From Vogesella aquatica (GTDB lineage: Bacteria > Pseudomonadota > Gammaproteobacteria > Burkholderiales > Chromobacteriaceae): a DNA stretch of 64,000 bases. The stretch lies in assembly GCF_028548455.1 (NCBI RefSeq), contig NZ_JAQQLF010000007.1:62001-126000 (forward strand), given 5' to 3'. The notes below the pieces were generated by a model, which saw nothing but the letters and a program-made list of their open reading frames with translations, was not told where the DNA came from and ran no database searches. Positions 55,164-63,117 of the stretch are shown here, in pieces. The first letter of the stretch is position 1, and each line of letters begins with the position of its first letter. Made by a program: the position numbers and the translations under genes.

Positions 55164-56333
55164 ATGAGCGAATATCTCTTTACCTCTGAATCGGTCTCGG
55201 AAGGTCACCCGGACAAAGTAGCGGACCAGATTTCCGATGCGATTCTGGACGCCATCCTGACCCAGGACAAATACGCCCGCGTAGCGGCCGAGACGCTGGT
55301 GAATACCGGCCTGGCCGTACTGGCCGGCGAAATCACCACCACGGCCAACGTGGACTACATCAAGATCGCGCGCGAAACCATCAAGCGCATCGGCTACGAC
55401 AGCTCCGAAATGGGCTTCGACTACAACGGCTGCGCCGTGATGGTGTGCTACGACAAGCAGTCGCCGGACATTGCCCAGGGCGTGAACGAAGGCCAGGGTC
55501 TGGACCTGGAACAAGGCGCTGGCGACCAGGGCCTGATGTTCGGCTACGCGTGCGACGAAACGCCGACCCTGATGCCGTTCCCGATCTACTACGCCCACCG
55601 TCTGGTACAGCGCCAGGCCGAGCTGCGCAAGGATGGCCGCCTGCCGTGGCTGCGCCCGGATGCCAAGAGCCAGATCACCTGCGTATACGATAGCGCTAGC
55701 GGCCTGCCCAAGCGTATCGACACCGTGGTGCTGTCCACCCAGCACCACCCGGACGTGGACTACGATACCCTGCGCGAAGCCGTGATCGAGCAGATCATCA
55801 AGCCGGTACTGCCACCGGAAATGCTGACTGACGAAACCAAGTACCTGATCAACCCGACCGGCCGCTTTGTTATCGGCGGCCCGCAAGGCGATTGCGGTCT
55901 GACCGGCCGCAAGATCATTGTGGATACCTACGGTGGTGCCGCACCGCACGGCGGTGGCGCGTTCTCCGGCAAGGACCCGTCCAAGGTAGACCGTTCTGCC
56001 GCCTACGCTTGCCGCTACGTGGCCAAGAACATCGTGGCCGCCGGTCTGGCGCGCCAGTGCCAGGTGCAGGTTTCCTACGCCATTGGCGTGGCGCAGCCGA
56101 CTTCCATTGCGGTGGACACCTTCGGTACCAACGTGATCCCGAACGAGCAAATCGTCGAGCTGGTAAAACAGCACTTCGACCTGCGCCCGAAAGGCATCGT
56201 GCAGATGCTGGACCTGCTGCGCCCTATCTACGCCAAGACCGCCGCTTACGGCCACTTCGGCCGCGAAGAGCCGGAATTCACCTGGGAGCGTACCGACAAG
56301 GTAGAAGCGCTGCGCGCCGCTGCCGGTCTATAA
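55164..56333 (+). CDS. metK: S-adenosylmethionine synthetase
   Basis: Makes SAM from methionine and ATP; 389 residues from ATG 55164 ([20 protein letters not shown]). [16 protein letters not shown], the flexible-loop region [12 protein letters not shown] and the phosphate loop [20 protein letters not shown] are complete. A longer frame from 55095 is not conserved. Own terminator; ahcY and metF follow in separate units. Confidence 0.97.
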   Translation: MSEYLFTSESVSEGHPDKVADQISDAILDAILTQDKYARVAAETLVNTGLAVLAGEITTTANVDYIKIARETIKRIGYDSSEMGFDYNGCAVMVCYDKQSPDIAQGVNEGQGLDLEQGAGDQGLMFGYACDETPTLMPFPIYYAHRLVQRQAELRKDGRLPWLRPDAKSQITCVYDSASGLPKRIDTVVLSTQHHPDVDYDTLREAVIEQIIKPVLPPEMLTDETKYLINPTGRFVIGGPQGDCGLTGRKIIVDTYGGAAPHGGGAFSGKDPSKVDRSAAYACRYVAKNIVAAGLARQCQVQVSYAIGVAQPTSIAVDTFGTNVIPNEQIVELVKQHFDLRPKGIVQMLDLLRPIYAKTAAYGHFGREEPEFTWERTDKVEALRAAAGL

Positions 56334-56338
56334 GGCCC

Positions 56339-56503
56339 AAGGTTGGCCGCACGCTGCGGCTTGCCATCCGCGCCCTGCCTGTTACCAGGCGGGGCGTTTT
56401 TACGTCTGGGGGTTTTGTATGGCGCGGCCAGGCGGCAGAACACGCATGCGCGTGGGGCTGTTTGTTGCGACCTGTGTTTTTTAGGCGAATTGCGGCCAAC
56501 CTT
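56339..56503. repeat. 13-bp perfect inverted pair of the motif enclosing the metK terminator
   Basis: AAGGTTGGCCGCA (56339-56351, six bases after the metK stop) and TGCGGCCAACCTT (56491-56503). Between them are the metK terminator and sequence without a gene. Not a transposon as far as I can see: internal sequence is unlike the similar pair at 53046. Confidence 0.85.
56370..56402 (+). terminator. Intrinsic terminator after metK
   Basis: CGCCC-TGCCTG-TTAC-CAGGCG-GGGCG followed by TTTTT. Confidence 0.85.
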
Positions 56504-56529
56504 TTAGCCATCTTCTGCCATAATGTCAG

Positions 56530-56595
56530 GATTCCGGGGAGCGCTGCGAGGCTATGCCCCAGGCCCGGAACAGTTCAAAACGGCGCTCACCTGCT
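56530..56595 (+). promoter_or_regulatory. S-adenosylhomocysteine (SAH) riboswitch upstream of ahcY
   Basis: The RNA has the SAH aptamer consensus: CCGGGGAGCGCTGCGAGG, then CCAGGCCCGGAA, then AACGGCGCTCACC. GAGCGC pairs with GCGCTC to form P1 and CCGGG (56534) with CCCGG (about 56573) as the pseudoknot. SAH binding is known to turn on SAH hydrolase. About 100 nt follow before ahcY (with a GC-rich fold, CGGGTAGCC..., as likely expression platform). Confidence 0.85.
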
Positions 56596-56697
56596 TGTTC
56601 ATCGGCCACCCTACCGGGTAGCCGGAATAACCCGTGCCGGGCACGGGATGCGCGGGTGAGCCATCCCTCCCGGCCTTCGTGATAAAGGATTTGCACG

Positions 56698-58098
56698 ATG
56701 GCTGACTTCAACGACTACGTTGTTGCCGATATCAACCTGGCCGCTTGGGGCCGCAAAGAGCTGAACATTGCCGAAACCGAAATGCCGGGCCTGATGGCAA
56801 TTCGCGAGCAGTTCAAGGATGCGCAGCCGCTGCGTGGCGCGCGCATTGCCGGTAGCCTGCACATGACCGTACAGACTGCCGTGCTGATCGAAACCCTCAC
56901 CGCGCTGGGGGCCGACGTACGCTGGGCCTCGTGCAATATCTTCTCTACACAAGACCACGCTGCTGCCGCCATTGCAGCGGCCAGCATCCCGGTATTCGCC
57001 TTCAAGGGCGAGAGCCTGGACGAATACTGGGAATTCAGCCACAAGATTTTCGAATGGCCGGACAACCAGCCTGCCAACATGATTCTGGACGATGGCGGCG
57101 ACGCCACCTTGCTGCTGATGCTGGGCAGCAAGGCCGAGAAAGACATCAGCGTGGTGGCCAACCCCACCAACGACGAAGAAGTCGCGCTGTACGCCGCCAT
57201 CAAGCGCTACCTGGCCATCGACCCGCAGTGGTACTCCAAGCGCTTGCAGCACATTCAGGGCGTGACCGAAGAAACCACTACCGGCGTGCATCGCCTGTAC
57301 CAGCTGGAAAAAGACGGCGCGCTGCCGTTCCCGGCCTTCAACGTGAACGACTCCGTTACCAAGTCCAAGTTCGACAACCTGTACGGCTGCCGCGAATCGC
57401 TGGTTGACGGTATCAAGCGTGCTACCGACGTGATGATTGCCGGTAAAGTGGCCGTGGTACTGGGCTACGGCGACGTGGGCAAGGGTTGTGCGCAGAGCCT
57501 GCGCGGCCTGGGCGCCACCGTATGGGTCACCGAAATCGACCCGATCTGCGCGCTGCAGGCGGCAATGGAAGGCTACCGCGTGGTACGCATGGACGAGGTC
57601 TGCGACCAGGCGGATATTTTTGTTACCACTACCGGTAACGTGGGCGTGATCACCCACGACCACATGGCCCGCATGCGCAACAACGCCATCGTGTGCAATA
57701 TCGGCCACTTTGACAGCGAAATCGAAGTCGCCAGTCTGCGCCAGTACCAGTGGGACAACATCAAGCCGCAGGTTGACCACATCATCTTCCCGGACGGCAA
57801 GCGCATCATTCTGCTGGCCGAAGGCCGTCTGGTGAACCTGGGTTGCGCTACCGGCCACCCGAGCTTCGTGATGTCCAACTCCTTCACCAACCAGGTGCTG
57901 GCCCAGATCGAGATCTTCGCCAACCCGGGCAAGTACGAGAGCAAAGTGTACGTGTTGCCGAAACACCTGGACGAGATGGTGGCCCGCTTGCACCTGGAGC
58001 GTATCGGTGCCCGCCTGACCGAGCTGAGCGACCAGCAAGCGGCCTACATCAGCGTGCCCAAAGAAGGCCCATATAAGCCGGCACACTATCGTTATTGA
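56698..58098 (+). CDS. ahcY: S-adenosylhomocysteine hydrolase
   Basis: Splits SAH into homocysteine and adenosine with bound NAD. 466 residues, standard for the long bacterial type. [20 protein letters not shown], the NAD loop [17 protein letters not shown] and the C-terminal [20 protein letters not shown] followed by HYRY are diagnostic. SAH riboswitch in its leader, ribosome site AAAGGA; own terminator. Confidence 0.98.
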   Translation: MADFNDYVVADINLAAWGRKELNIAETEMPGLMAIREQFKDAQPLRGARIAGSLHMTVQTAVLIETLTALGADVRWASCNIFSTQDHAAAAIAAASIPVFAFKGESLDEYWEFSHKIFEWPDNQPANMILDDGGDATLLLMLGSKAEKDISVVANPTNDEEVALYAAIKRYLAIDPQWYSKRLQHIQGVTEETTTGVHRLYQLEKDGALPFPAFNVNDSVTKSKFDNLYGCRESLVDGIKRATDVMIAGKVAVVLGYGDVGKGCAQSLRGLGATVWVTEIDPICALQAAMEGYRVVRMDEVCDQADIFVTTTGNVGVITHDHMARMRNNAIVCNIGHFDSEIEVASLRQYQWDNIKPQVDHIIFPDGKRIILLAEGRLVNLGCATGHPSFVMSNSFTNQVLAQIEIFANPGKYESKVYVLPKHLDEMVARLHLERIGARLTELSDQQAAYISVPKEGPYKPAHYRY

Positions 58099-58115
58099 TA
58101 TTTGATGTCGGTATG

Positions 58116-58151
58116 AAACGGGCAGGGCAGTAAAATGACCTGCCCGTTTTT
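58116..58151 (+). terminator. Intrinsic terminator after ahcY
   Basis: ACGGGCAG / CTGCCCGT stem followed by TTTTT. The last T is the first base of a TGCGGCCAA copy. Confidence 0.85.
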
Positions 58152-58170
58152 GCGGCCAACGTCGGCCGCA
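58151..58170. repeat. Near-palindrome of motif copies between ahcY and metF
   Basis: TGCGGCCAACGTCGGCCGCA: identical to the hemW palindrome except one base, placed at the end of the ahcY terminator. Confidence 0.8.
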
Positions 58171-58237
58171 CCCGTTAGCGGCAACAGACCGGCGCGGGGT
58201 GCCAGGGACCATCACAGACTATTTGCTAGAGTTCGCC

Positions 58238-59074
58238 ATGACAGAACGTAACCGTACCTTCAGTTTCGAGTTTTTCCCGCCGCGCACCCCGGAAGGCGTG
58301 GCCAAGCTGCGCACCACGCGCCAGCAGCTGGCACAGTTCAATCCCGAATTCTTCTCCGTTACCTTCGGTGCCGGCGGCACCACGCGTGACGGTACGCTAT
58401 CCACCGTGCTGGAGATCCGTAACGAGGGCTACGCCGCTGCGCCGCACCTGTCCTGCATCGGCTCCACCCGCGACAATATCCGCGCCATCCTTAACGAATA
58501 CCGCAACCACGGTATCCGCCACATCGTGGCGCTGCGCGGCGATATGCCGTCCGGCATGGTGGAGGCGGGCGAATTCCGCTACGCCAACGAGCTGGTGAGC
58601 TTTATCCGTGAAGAACACGGCGACCACTTCCATATCGAAGTGGCGGCCTATCCGGAATTCCACCCGCAGGCCAAGTCGGCGGAAGACGATATCAACAACT
58701 TTGTGCGCAAGGTGAAAGCCGGCGCCAACTCGGCCATGACGCAATATTTCTTCAATGCCGACGCCTACTTCCGCTTTGTGGACGAGGCGCAGGCACGCGG
58801 CGTGGATATCCCTATCGTGCCGGGCATCATGCCGATCGCCAACTTTGGCCAGCTGTGCCGTTTCTCGGACATGTGCGGTGCCGAAGTGCCGCGCTGGCTG
58901 CGTTTGCGCATGCAAGCCTATATGGATGATACGGCGTCCATCCGCGCGCTGGGCCTGGACGTGGTGACCGAGCTGTGCGACCGCCTGCTGGCAAACGGCG
59001 CACCAGGCCTGCACTTCTATACATTGAACCAAGCCGGTACCGTATCGACTATCTGGCAGCGCTTGGGGCTGTAA
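58238..59074 (+). CDS. metF: 5,10-methylenetetrahydrofolate reductase
   Basis: FAD enzyme making 5-methyl-THF for methionine synthesis, 278 residues from ATG 58238 (MTERNRTFSFEFFPPRTPEG). The catalytic FEFFPP block, SVTFGAGGTTRDGT, HIVALRGDMPSG and GANSAMTQYFFNADAY are present. No riboswitch is evident in its leader. The ribosome site is weak. Confidence 0.96.
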   Translation: MTERNRTFSFEFFPPRTPEGVAKLRTTRQQLAQFNPEFFSVTFGAGGTTRDGTLSTVLEIRNEGYAAAPHLSCIGSTRDNIRAILNEYRNHGIRHIVALRGDMPSGMVEAGEFRYANELVSFIREEHGDHFHIEVAAYPEFHPQAKSAEDDINNFVRKVKAGANSAMTQYFFNADAYFRFVDEAQARGVDIPIVPGIMPIANFGQLCRFSDMCGAEVPRWLRLRMQAYMDDTASIRALGLDVVTELCDRLLANGAPGLHFYTLNQAGTVSTIWQRLGL

Positions 59075-59089
59075 GCGCCAACGGTGTCC

Positions 59090-59124
59090 AAACCCCCTGC
59101 AGCCTGCCTGCCGGGGGTTTTTTA
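59090..59124 (+). terminator. Intrinsic terminator after metF
   Basis: AACCCCC / GGGGGTT stem with TTTTTT on the plus strand, at the 3' end of the convergent GGDEF gene. Confidence 0.8.
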
Positions 59125-60954
59125 TGTGCTTGCGCCGTAGCCATGGCTGGCACTGATGACGCGGTTGCGCCCCAGCTGCTTGGCCTGGTGCAGGCAATGT
59201 GCTGCCGCTTCTTGCAAGGTATTCGCGTTGTCGTGTTGCGTTGGATCCAGGCTGGCGATACCCACACTGACGGTGATGCAGGTGGAAACGCTGGAGCTGA
59301 TGTGGGGTATGCCAAGTTGCCAGATAGCCTGTCGCAGGCTTTCTGCCAGGCTATAGGCAGCATCGGCACTGGTGCCCGGCAGCAGAATGCCGAACTCGTC
59401 GCCGTTCAGTCGCGAAATCACGGCGCTTTGCTGCGCGAAATGCTGCTTCAGCTGGTCTGCCAGCCGTATCAGGCAGTGGTCGCCCTCCACGTGGCCAAAG
59501 CAGGCGTTGTAGTCGCAGAACAGGTCAATATTGACCAGTAGCAGTGACAGCGCCTGGCCGCTGTCCCGTGCATGCTTGTAGGCCCGCAGCAATTGCTGCT
59601 GAAAAGTCTTGCGGCTGGCCAGGCTGGTAAGGCCGTCGATATTCACCATGGCGTCCAGCCGTTCATGCGCTACGGCCAGTGCTGTGCGCGTGGCATCGTG
59701 TGCTTGCCGATACTGGCACTGGAGCAAGGTATGACAGAGCATCTCGCTGAAAACCCGAATCAGGGTGAGCTCCTTGTCTTGCCAGTCACGTTTTTGCAGC
59801 ACGCAGTCGCAGCCAAAAAAACCCAGCACTTGCCCCTGATAAGACAGGGTTGCCGCCGCCATGCTCTGGATGCCGTGGGCGGCAAAGCGCATGCGCTCGT
59901 TATGGCCTTCCGGTGGCATGTCTTCCAGCTGGCTCAAGGCCACCAGCTGTTGTTTGATCAGCTGCGGTACAAACCAGGCGGACTCATGCAGAGGGTAGTT
60001 TTCGTACTGGTGTGCGGTACTGGGTATGCCGGTACGGCACCATTCCTGGGTGTGGCGGATGCGCAGCGATGGCGTCACCCTGAACAGATAGCAGCGGTCT
60101 ACATCCAGCAGGTTGCCAATGCGCGACAGGGCAATGGCAATTTCTCCTTCAACATCGGCGTGGTCTAGCTGCACCAGACGGCTGGACATTTCCGACACCA
60201 TCTGGTGAAAGCGCGACAGTTGCTCCAGCTCTGCGGTTCGCATGGCCAGCAAACTGGACAAATGGTCACGCTGCTGGGTGAGCTCGAGGCATGTTTGCCT
60301 GGCATGTTGTAGCTGCACCTTGCCGGCCTTGTCGTAGGCTTGCAGTGTCTGGTCCAGCTGGTCGATTTCGTTTTGTGCGAGCTGAGGGACATCGTGATCA
60401 GGGCGCTGCCAGCGGGTTGCCAGCGTTGCCAGCGGCGCCAGTATCTGGCTGTGCAGATAGCGCCGGGTCAGCCATGTCAGCAACAGCATGGCCAGTACCA
60501 GCGCTGCCAGGGTCTGGGCGATGTCCTGCCACAGGGTGTACTCCAGGCTGCGTAACGACAAACTCAAGCGCAGGGTGCCCAATGGCTGGTCGCCGGTGCC
60601 GGCGGACTGCACCGGTAGCTCGATACGGTGGCTGGCAGGTAGCGGCTTGGTCAGGCTCAGCCGTACCTGGCCACGGCTGTTCAGCAAGCTGACTTCCGTT
60701 ACGCCATCCAGGCTGTGTATGCCTTGCAGCAGCCTTTGCTCCATCGCCGGGTCGACATCCCATACGCTTTGTGCCAGCAGTGGCATGAACTGTTGCTGTA
60801 CCTGTAACGGTACGCGCTGCAATAGCTGCTGCTGTAACTGGCTGCCCAGGTAAAAGCGCAGGCCTAGCACCAGCAGACAGAAGGCGCAACCGGCGGCCAC
60901 GCTGAGTATGAGCCACTGGCGGGCGAGTGGTTTGGCAAGTTTCAAGGCGGGCAT
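59122..60954 (-). CDS. Membrane GAF-GGDEF protein with NGDEF active-site variant
   Basis: A 610-residue protein from ATG 60954; an in-frame GTG 12 codons upstream (60990) cannot be excluded. Two membrane segments (about 15-37 and 145-165) flank a periplasmic domain of about 110 residues. A coiled segment, a GAF domain (HQMVSEMSSRLVQLDHADVE, LLDVDRCYLFRV) and a C-terminal GGDEF domain (DGLTSLASRKTFQQQL, VNIDLFCDYNACFGHVEGD) follow. The signature reads RLNGDEFGIL: Asn replaces the first Gly, so diguanylate cyclase activity is uncertain. No inhibitory RxxD site in place. Stand-alone. Confidence 0.85.
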   Translation of the reverse strand: MPALKLAKPLARQWLILSVAAGCAFCLLVLGLRFYLGSQLQQQLLQRVPLQVQQQFMPLLAQSVWDVDPAMEQRLLQGIHSLDGVTEVSLLNSRGQVRLSLTKPLPASHRIELPVQSAGTGDQPLGTLRLSLSLRSLEYTLWQDIAQTLAALVLAMLLLTWLTRRYLHSQILAPLATLATRWQRPDHDVPQLAQNEIDQLDQTLQAYDKAGKVQLQHARQTCLELTQQRDHLSSLLAMRTAELEQLSRFHQMVSEMSSRLVQLDHADVEGEIAIALSRIGNLLDVDRCYLFRVTPSLRIRHTQEWCRTGIPSTAHQYENYPLHESAWFVPQLIKQQLVALSQLEDMPPEGHNERMRFAAHGIQSMAAATLSYQGQVLGFFGCDCVLQKRDWQDKELTLIRVFSEMLCHTLLQCQYRQAHDATRTALAVAHERLDAMVNIDGLTSLASRKTFQQQLLRAYKHARDSGQALSLLLVNIDLFCDYNACFGHVEGDHCLIRLADQLKQHFAQQSAVISRLNGDEFGILLPGTSADAAYSLAESLRQAIWQLGIPHISSSVSTCITVSVGIASLDPTQHDNANTLQEAAAHCLHQAKQLGRNRVISASHGYGAST

Positions 60955-61017
60955 TCTATAGAGATATTGCTGCAATATAGGCAGTGACACGCGGCTTGCA
61001 CAGGCTGCGGCGGGCGC

Positions 61018-61043
61018 GAAAAAGGCAGCCCGCAGGCTGCCTT
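61018..61043 (-). terminator. Intrinsic terminator after the Lrp-type gene
   Basis: AAGGCAGCC-CGCA-GGCTGCCTT stem with a T-run on the minus-strand side. Confidence 0.85.
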
Positions 61044-61060
61044 GGTGAACAGGCCGGGTC

Positions 61061-61546
61061 TTACTGGCCCAGGTGGTAGATGGGCAGCGAGGTGGTCTGT
61101 TTGAACTCTTTCAGGACAAAGCTGGATTTCACGTCCTCTACGCCGGGTTGCTGTAGCAGCTCATCCATGACAAAGCGCGAGAAATGTTGCAGGTCTTCGA
61201 AATATACCTGCAGCAGGTAGTCCATCTCGCCGGTCATCGCGTAGCAGTTCACTACCTCTGGCCAGCGTTGTACCGCTTCCATGAAGCTGGTCAGATGCGC
61301 GCTGCCACCGCGCTTTTCCAGCGACACGCGTACGAAAGCTTGCAGGCCCAGGCCCAGTTTGGCCGGGTCCAGCAGCGCTACGTACTGGCGGATGACACCT
61401 GATTCTTCCAGCTGTTTTAGCCGGCGCAGGCACGGGGAGGGGGACAGGGCAACTTTCTCGGCAAGTTCGACGTTGGTCAGACGTCCATTGGCTTGCAGGG
61501 CTGCCAACATTTTGATGTCGGTCTTGTCCAGGTTGGCCGTAAGCAT
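61061..61546 (-). CDS. Lrp/AsnC family transcriptional regulator
   Basis: A 161-residue regulator starting at MLTANLDKTDIKMLAALQAN (ATG 61546, with AGGAG upstream); a longer frame to 61633 is not conserved. Helix-turn-helix LTNVELAEKVALSPSPCLRR then LKQLEESGVI; the RAM effector domain includes VSLEKRGGSAHLTSFMEAVQ and CYAMTGEMDYLLQV. Divergent from hppD, so it is likely its amino-acid-responsive regulator (tyrosine or another aromatic), by inference. Confidence 0.9.
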   Translation of the reverse strand: MLTANLDKTDIKMLAALQANGRLTNVELAEKVALSPSPCLRRLKQLEESGVIRQYVALLDPAKLGLGLQAFVRVSLEKRGGSAHLTSFMEAVQRWPEVVNCYAMTGEMDYLLQVYFEDLQHFSRFVMDELLQQPGVEDVKSSFVLKEFKQTTSLPIYHLGQ

Positions 61547-61903
61547 GTTATCTCCTGATTTTGGGTTTGCTCTGGAATATTGTTTTATGTTTTTTATTTT
61601 CTCGGCACTATATCGCAAGAAAATTGCCAGCAAGTTTACTTAGAATAAAGCGCCTGAGCCAGACATTTTACACGGTGGCAGCAGATCACCGCAGGCTGAG
61701 TGAACAAGAGGAGACGCTGGCCGCCGCGAAAGCAGGCTGCAGGCATACAATTTGGGCATTCCTACGCCGGTGGCCAAACCACCAGCATGGTACTGTGTTG
61801 TATTTTCATCTCCCGCTCTGCCTTGATGCGCCCCGGTGTCTGGCACGTCGCCGCAATACCCTACAGAGAAGCAGGCCCACGCAGGCCGCAAGAGGAGAGA
61901 AAG
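61547..61903. other. Regulatory spacer between the Lrp-type gene and hppD
   Basis: 357 bp with no supported gene. The first 90 bp next to the regulator are strongly AT-rich for this genome (runs of TTTTATTTT type), as expected for Lrp binding and two divergent promoters. No exact motif copies here. Confidence 0.5.
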
Positions 61904-62980
61904 ATGAAAATGGAACATCAGCTGATGAACCCGCTGGCCACCGATGGTTTCGAGTTCGTTGAATACACCGCCCCAGACGCCGCGGGTGTCGACAAACTCA
62001 AGCAACTGTTCCTGTCGCTGGGTTTTATCGAAGTAGCCCGCCACCGCAGCAAGAACGTCAGCCTGTTCCGTCAGGGTGACATCAACTTCATCCTGAACGC
62101 CGAGCGCAGCCAGCCGGCCGCCGAGTTCGCTTCTGCCCACGGTCCGTCCGCCTGCGCCATGGCCTGGCGTGTGCAAGATGCTGCCAAAGCCTACGAGTAC
62201 GCCCTTGCCCACGGTGCTACCCCGTACAACCGCCCGGTAGGTGCCATGGAGCTGAACATTCCGGCGGTGGAAGGTATCGGCGGTTCTGCCCTGTACTTTG
62301 TCGACCGCTACGGCCACGACAAAAACATCTACGATATCGATTTCGTGCCGCTGGAAGGTGTAGAACAATACCCGGCTGGTGTTGGCCTGAACGTAATCGA
62401 CCACCTCACCCACAACGTGGTACGCGGCAATATGGAGAAGTGGGGCGGCTTCTACGAGAACATCGCCAACTTCAAGGAAATCCGCTATTTCGACATCGAA
62501 GGCAAGCTCACCGGCCTGGTGTCCAAGGCCATGACCAGCCCGTGCGGCAAGATCCGCATCCCGATCAATGAGTCGTCGGACGACAAGAGCCAGATCGAGG
62601 AATTCCTCAAGCAGTACAACGGCGAAGGCATCCAGCATATCGCGCTGACCACCGATAATATCTACGAAACCGTGGAAATCCTGAAGGCGCGTGGCACCCG
62701 CTTCCTGGACACCCCGGACACCTACTACGCCAAGGTTGACCAGCGCGTATCGAACCACGGCGAAGATCTGGCCCGCCTGCAGAAAAACAGCATCCTGATC
62801 GACGGCGCACCAGTAGAAGGCATCCTGCTGCAGATCTTTACCGAAACCGTGATCGGCCCGATCTTCTTCGAGATCATCCAGCGCAAAGGCAACGAAGGCT
62901 TTGGCGAAGGCAACTTCCGCGCGCTGTTCGAATCCATCGAAGAAGACCAGATCCGCCGCGGTGTGCTGAAAGCCGACTAA
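61904..62980 (+). CDS. hppD: 4-hydroxyphenylpyruvate dioxygenase
   Basis: Fe(II) enzyme converting 4-hydroxyphenylpyruvate to homogentisate, step two of tyrosine breakdown. 358 residues from ATG 61904, preceded by AGAGGAGAG. Iron ligands His167 (VIDHLTHNV), His245 (GIQHIALTT) and Glu323 (FFEIIQRKG) are in place, with the C-terminal GFGEGNFRALFESIEEDQ helix. Followed by a motif hairpin and the fumarylacetoacetase gene; homogentisate dioxygenase is not in view. Confidence 0.96.
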   Translation: MKMEHQLMNPLATDGFEFVEYTAPDAAGVDKLKQLFLSLGFIEVARHRSKNVSLFRQGDINFILNAERSQPAAEFASAHGPSACAMAWRVQDAAKAYEYALAHGATPYNRPVGAMELNIPAVEGIGGSALYFVDRYGHDKNIYDIDFVPLEGVEQYPAGVGLNVIDHLTHNVVRGNMEKWGGFYENIANFKEIRYFDIEGKLTGLVSKAMTSPCGKIRIPINESSDDKSQIEEFLKQYNGEGIQHIALTTDNIYETVEILKARGTRFLDTPDTYYAKVDQRVSNHGEDLARLQKNSILIDGAPVEGILLQIFTETVIGPIFFEIIQRKGNEGFGEGNFRALFESIEEDQIRRGVLKAD

Positions 62981-63056
62981 GCCCGCACCACCGCACTACC
63001 GCACCGCGGCACAAGGTTGGACACCGGGCGACGCGGTACGGTAAACGGCTATATAT

Positions 63057-63087
63057 AAGGTTGGCCGCAGCCATGCTGCGGCCAACG
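63057..63087. repeat. Motif hairpin between hppD and fah
   Basis: AAGGTTGGCCGCA (63057-63069), seven bases, then TGCGGCCAACG (63077-63087). A tight hairpin without a T-run. A degenerate half (AAGGTTGGACA) sits at 63013. Confidence 0.85.
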
Positions 63088-63117
63088 CATATCGACACTG
63101 CCAGACGAGACACACAC

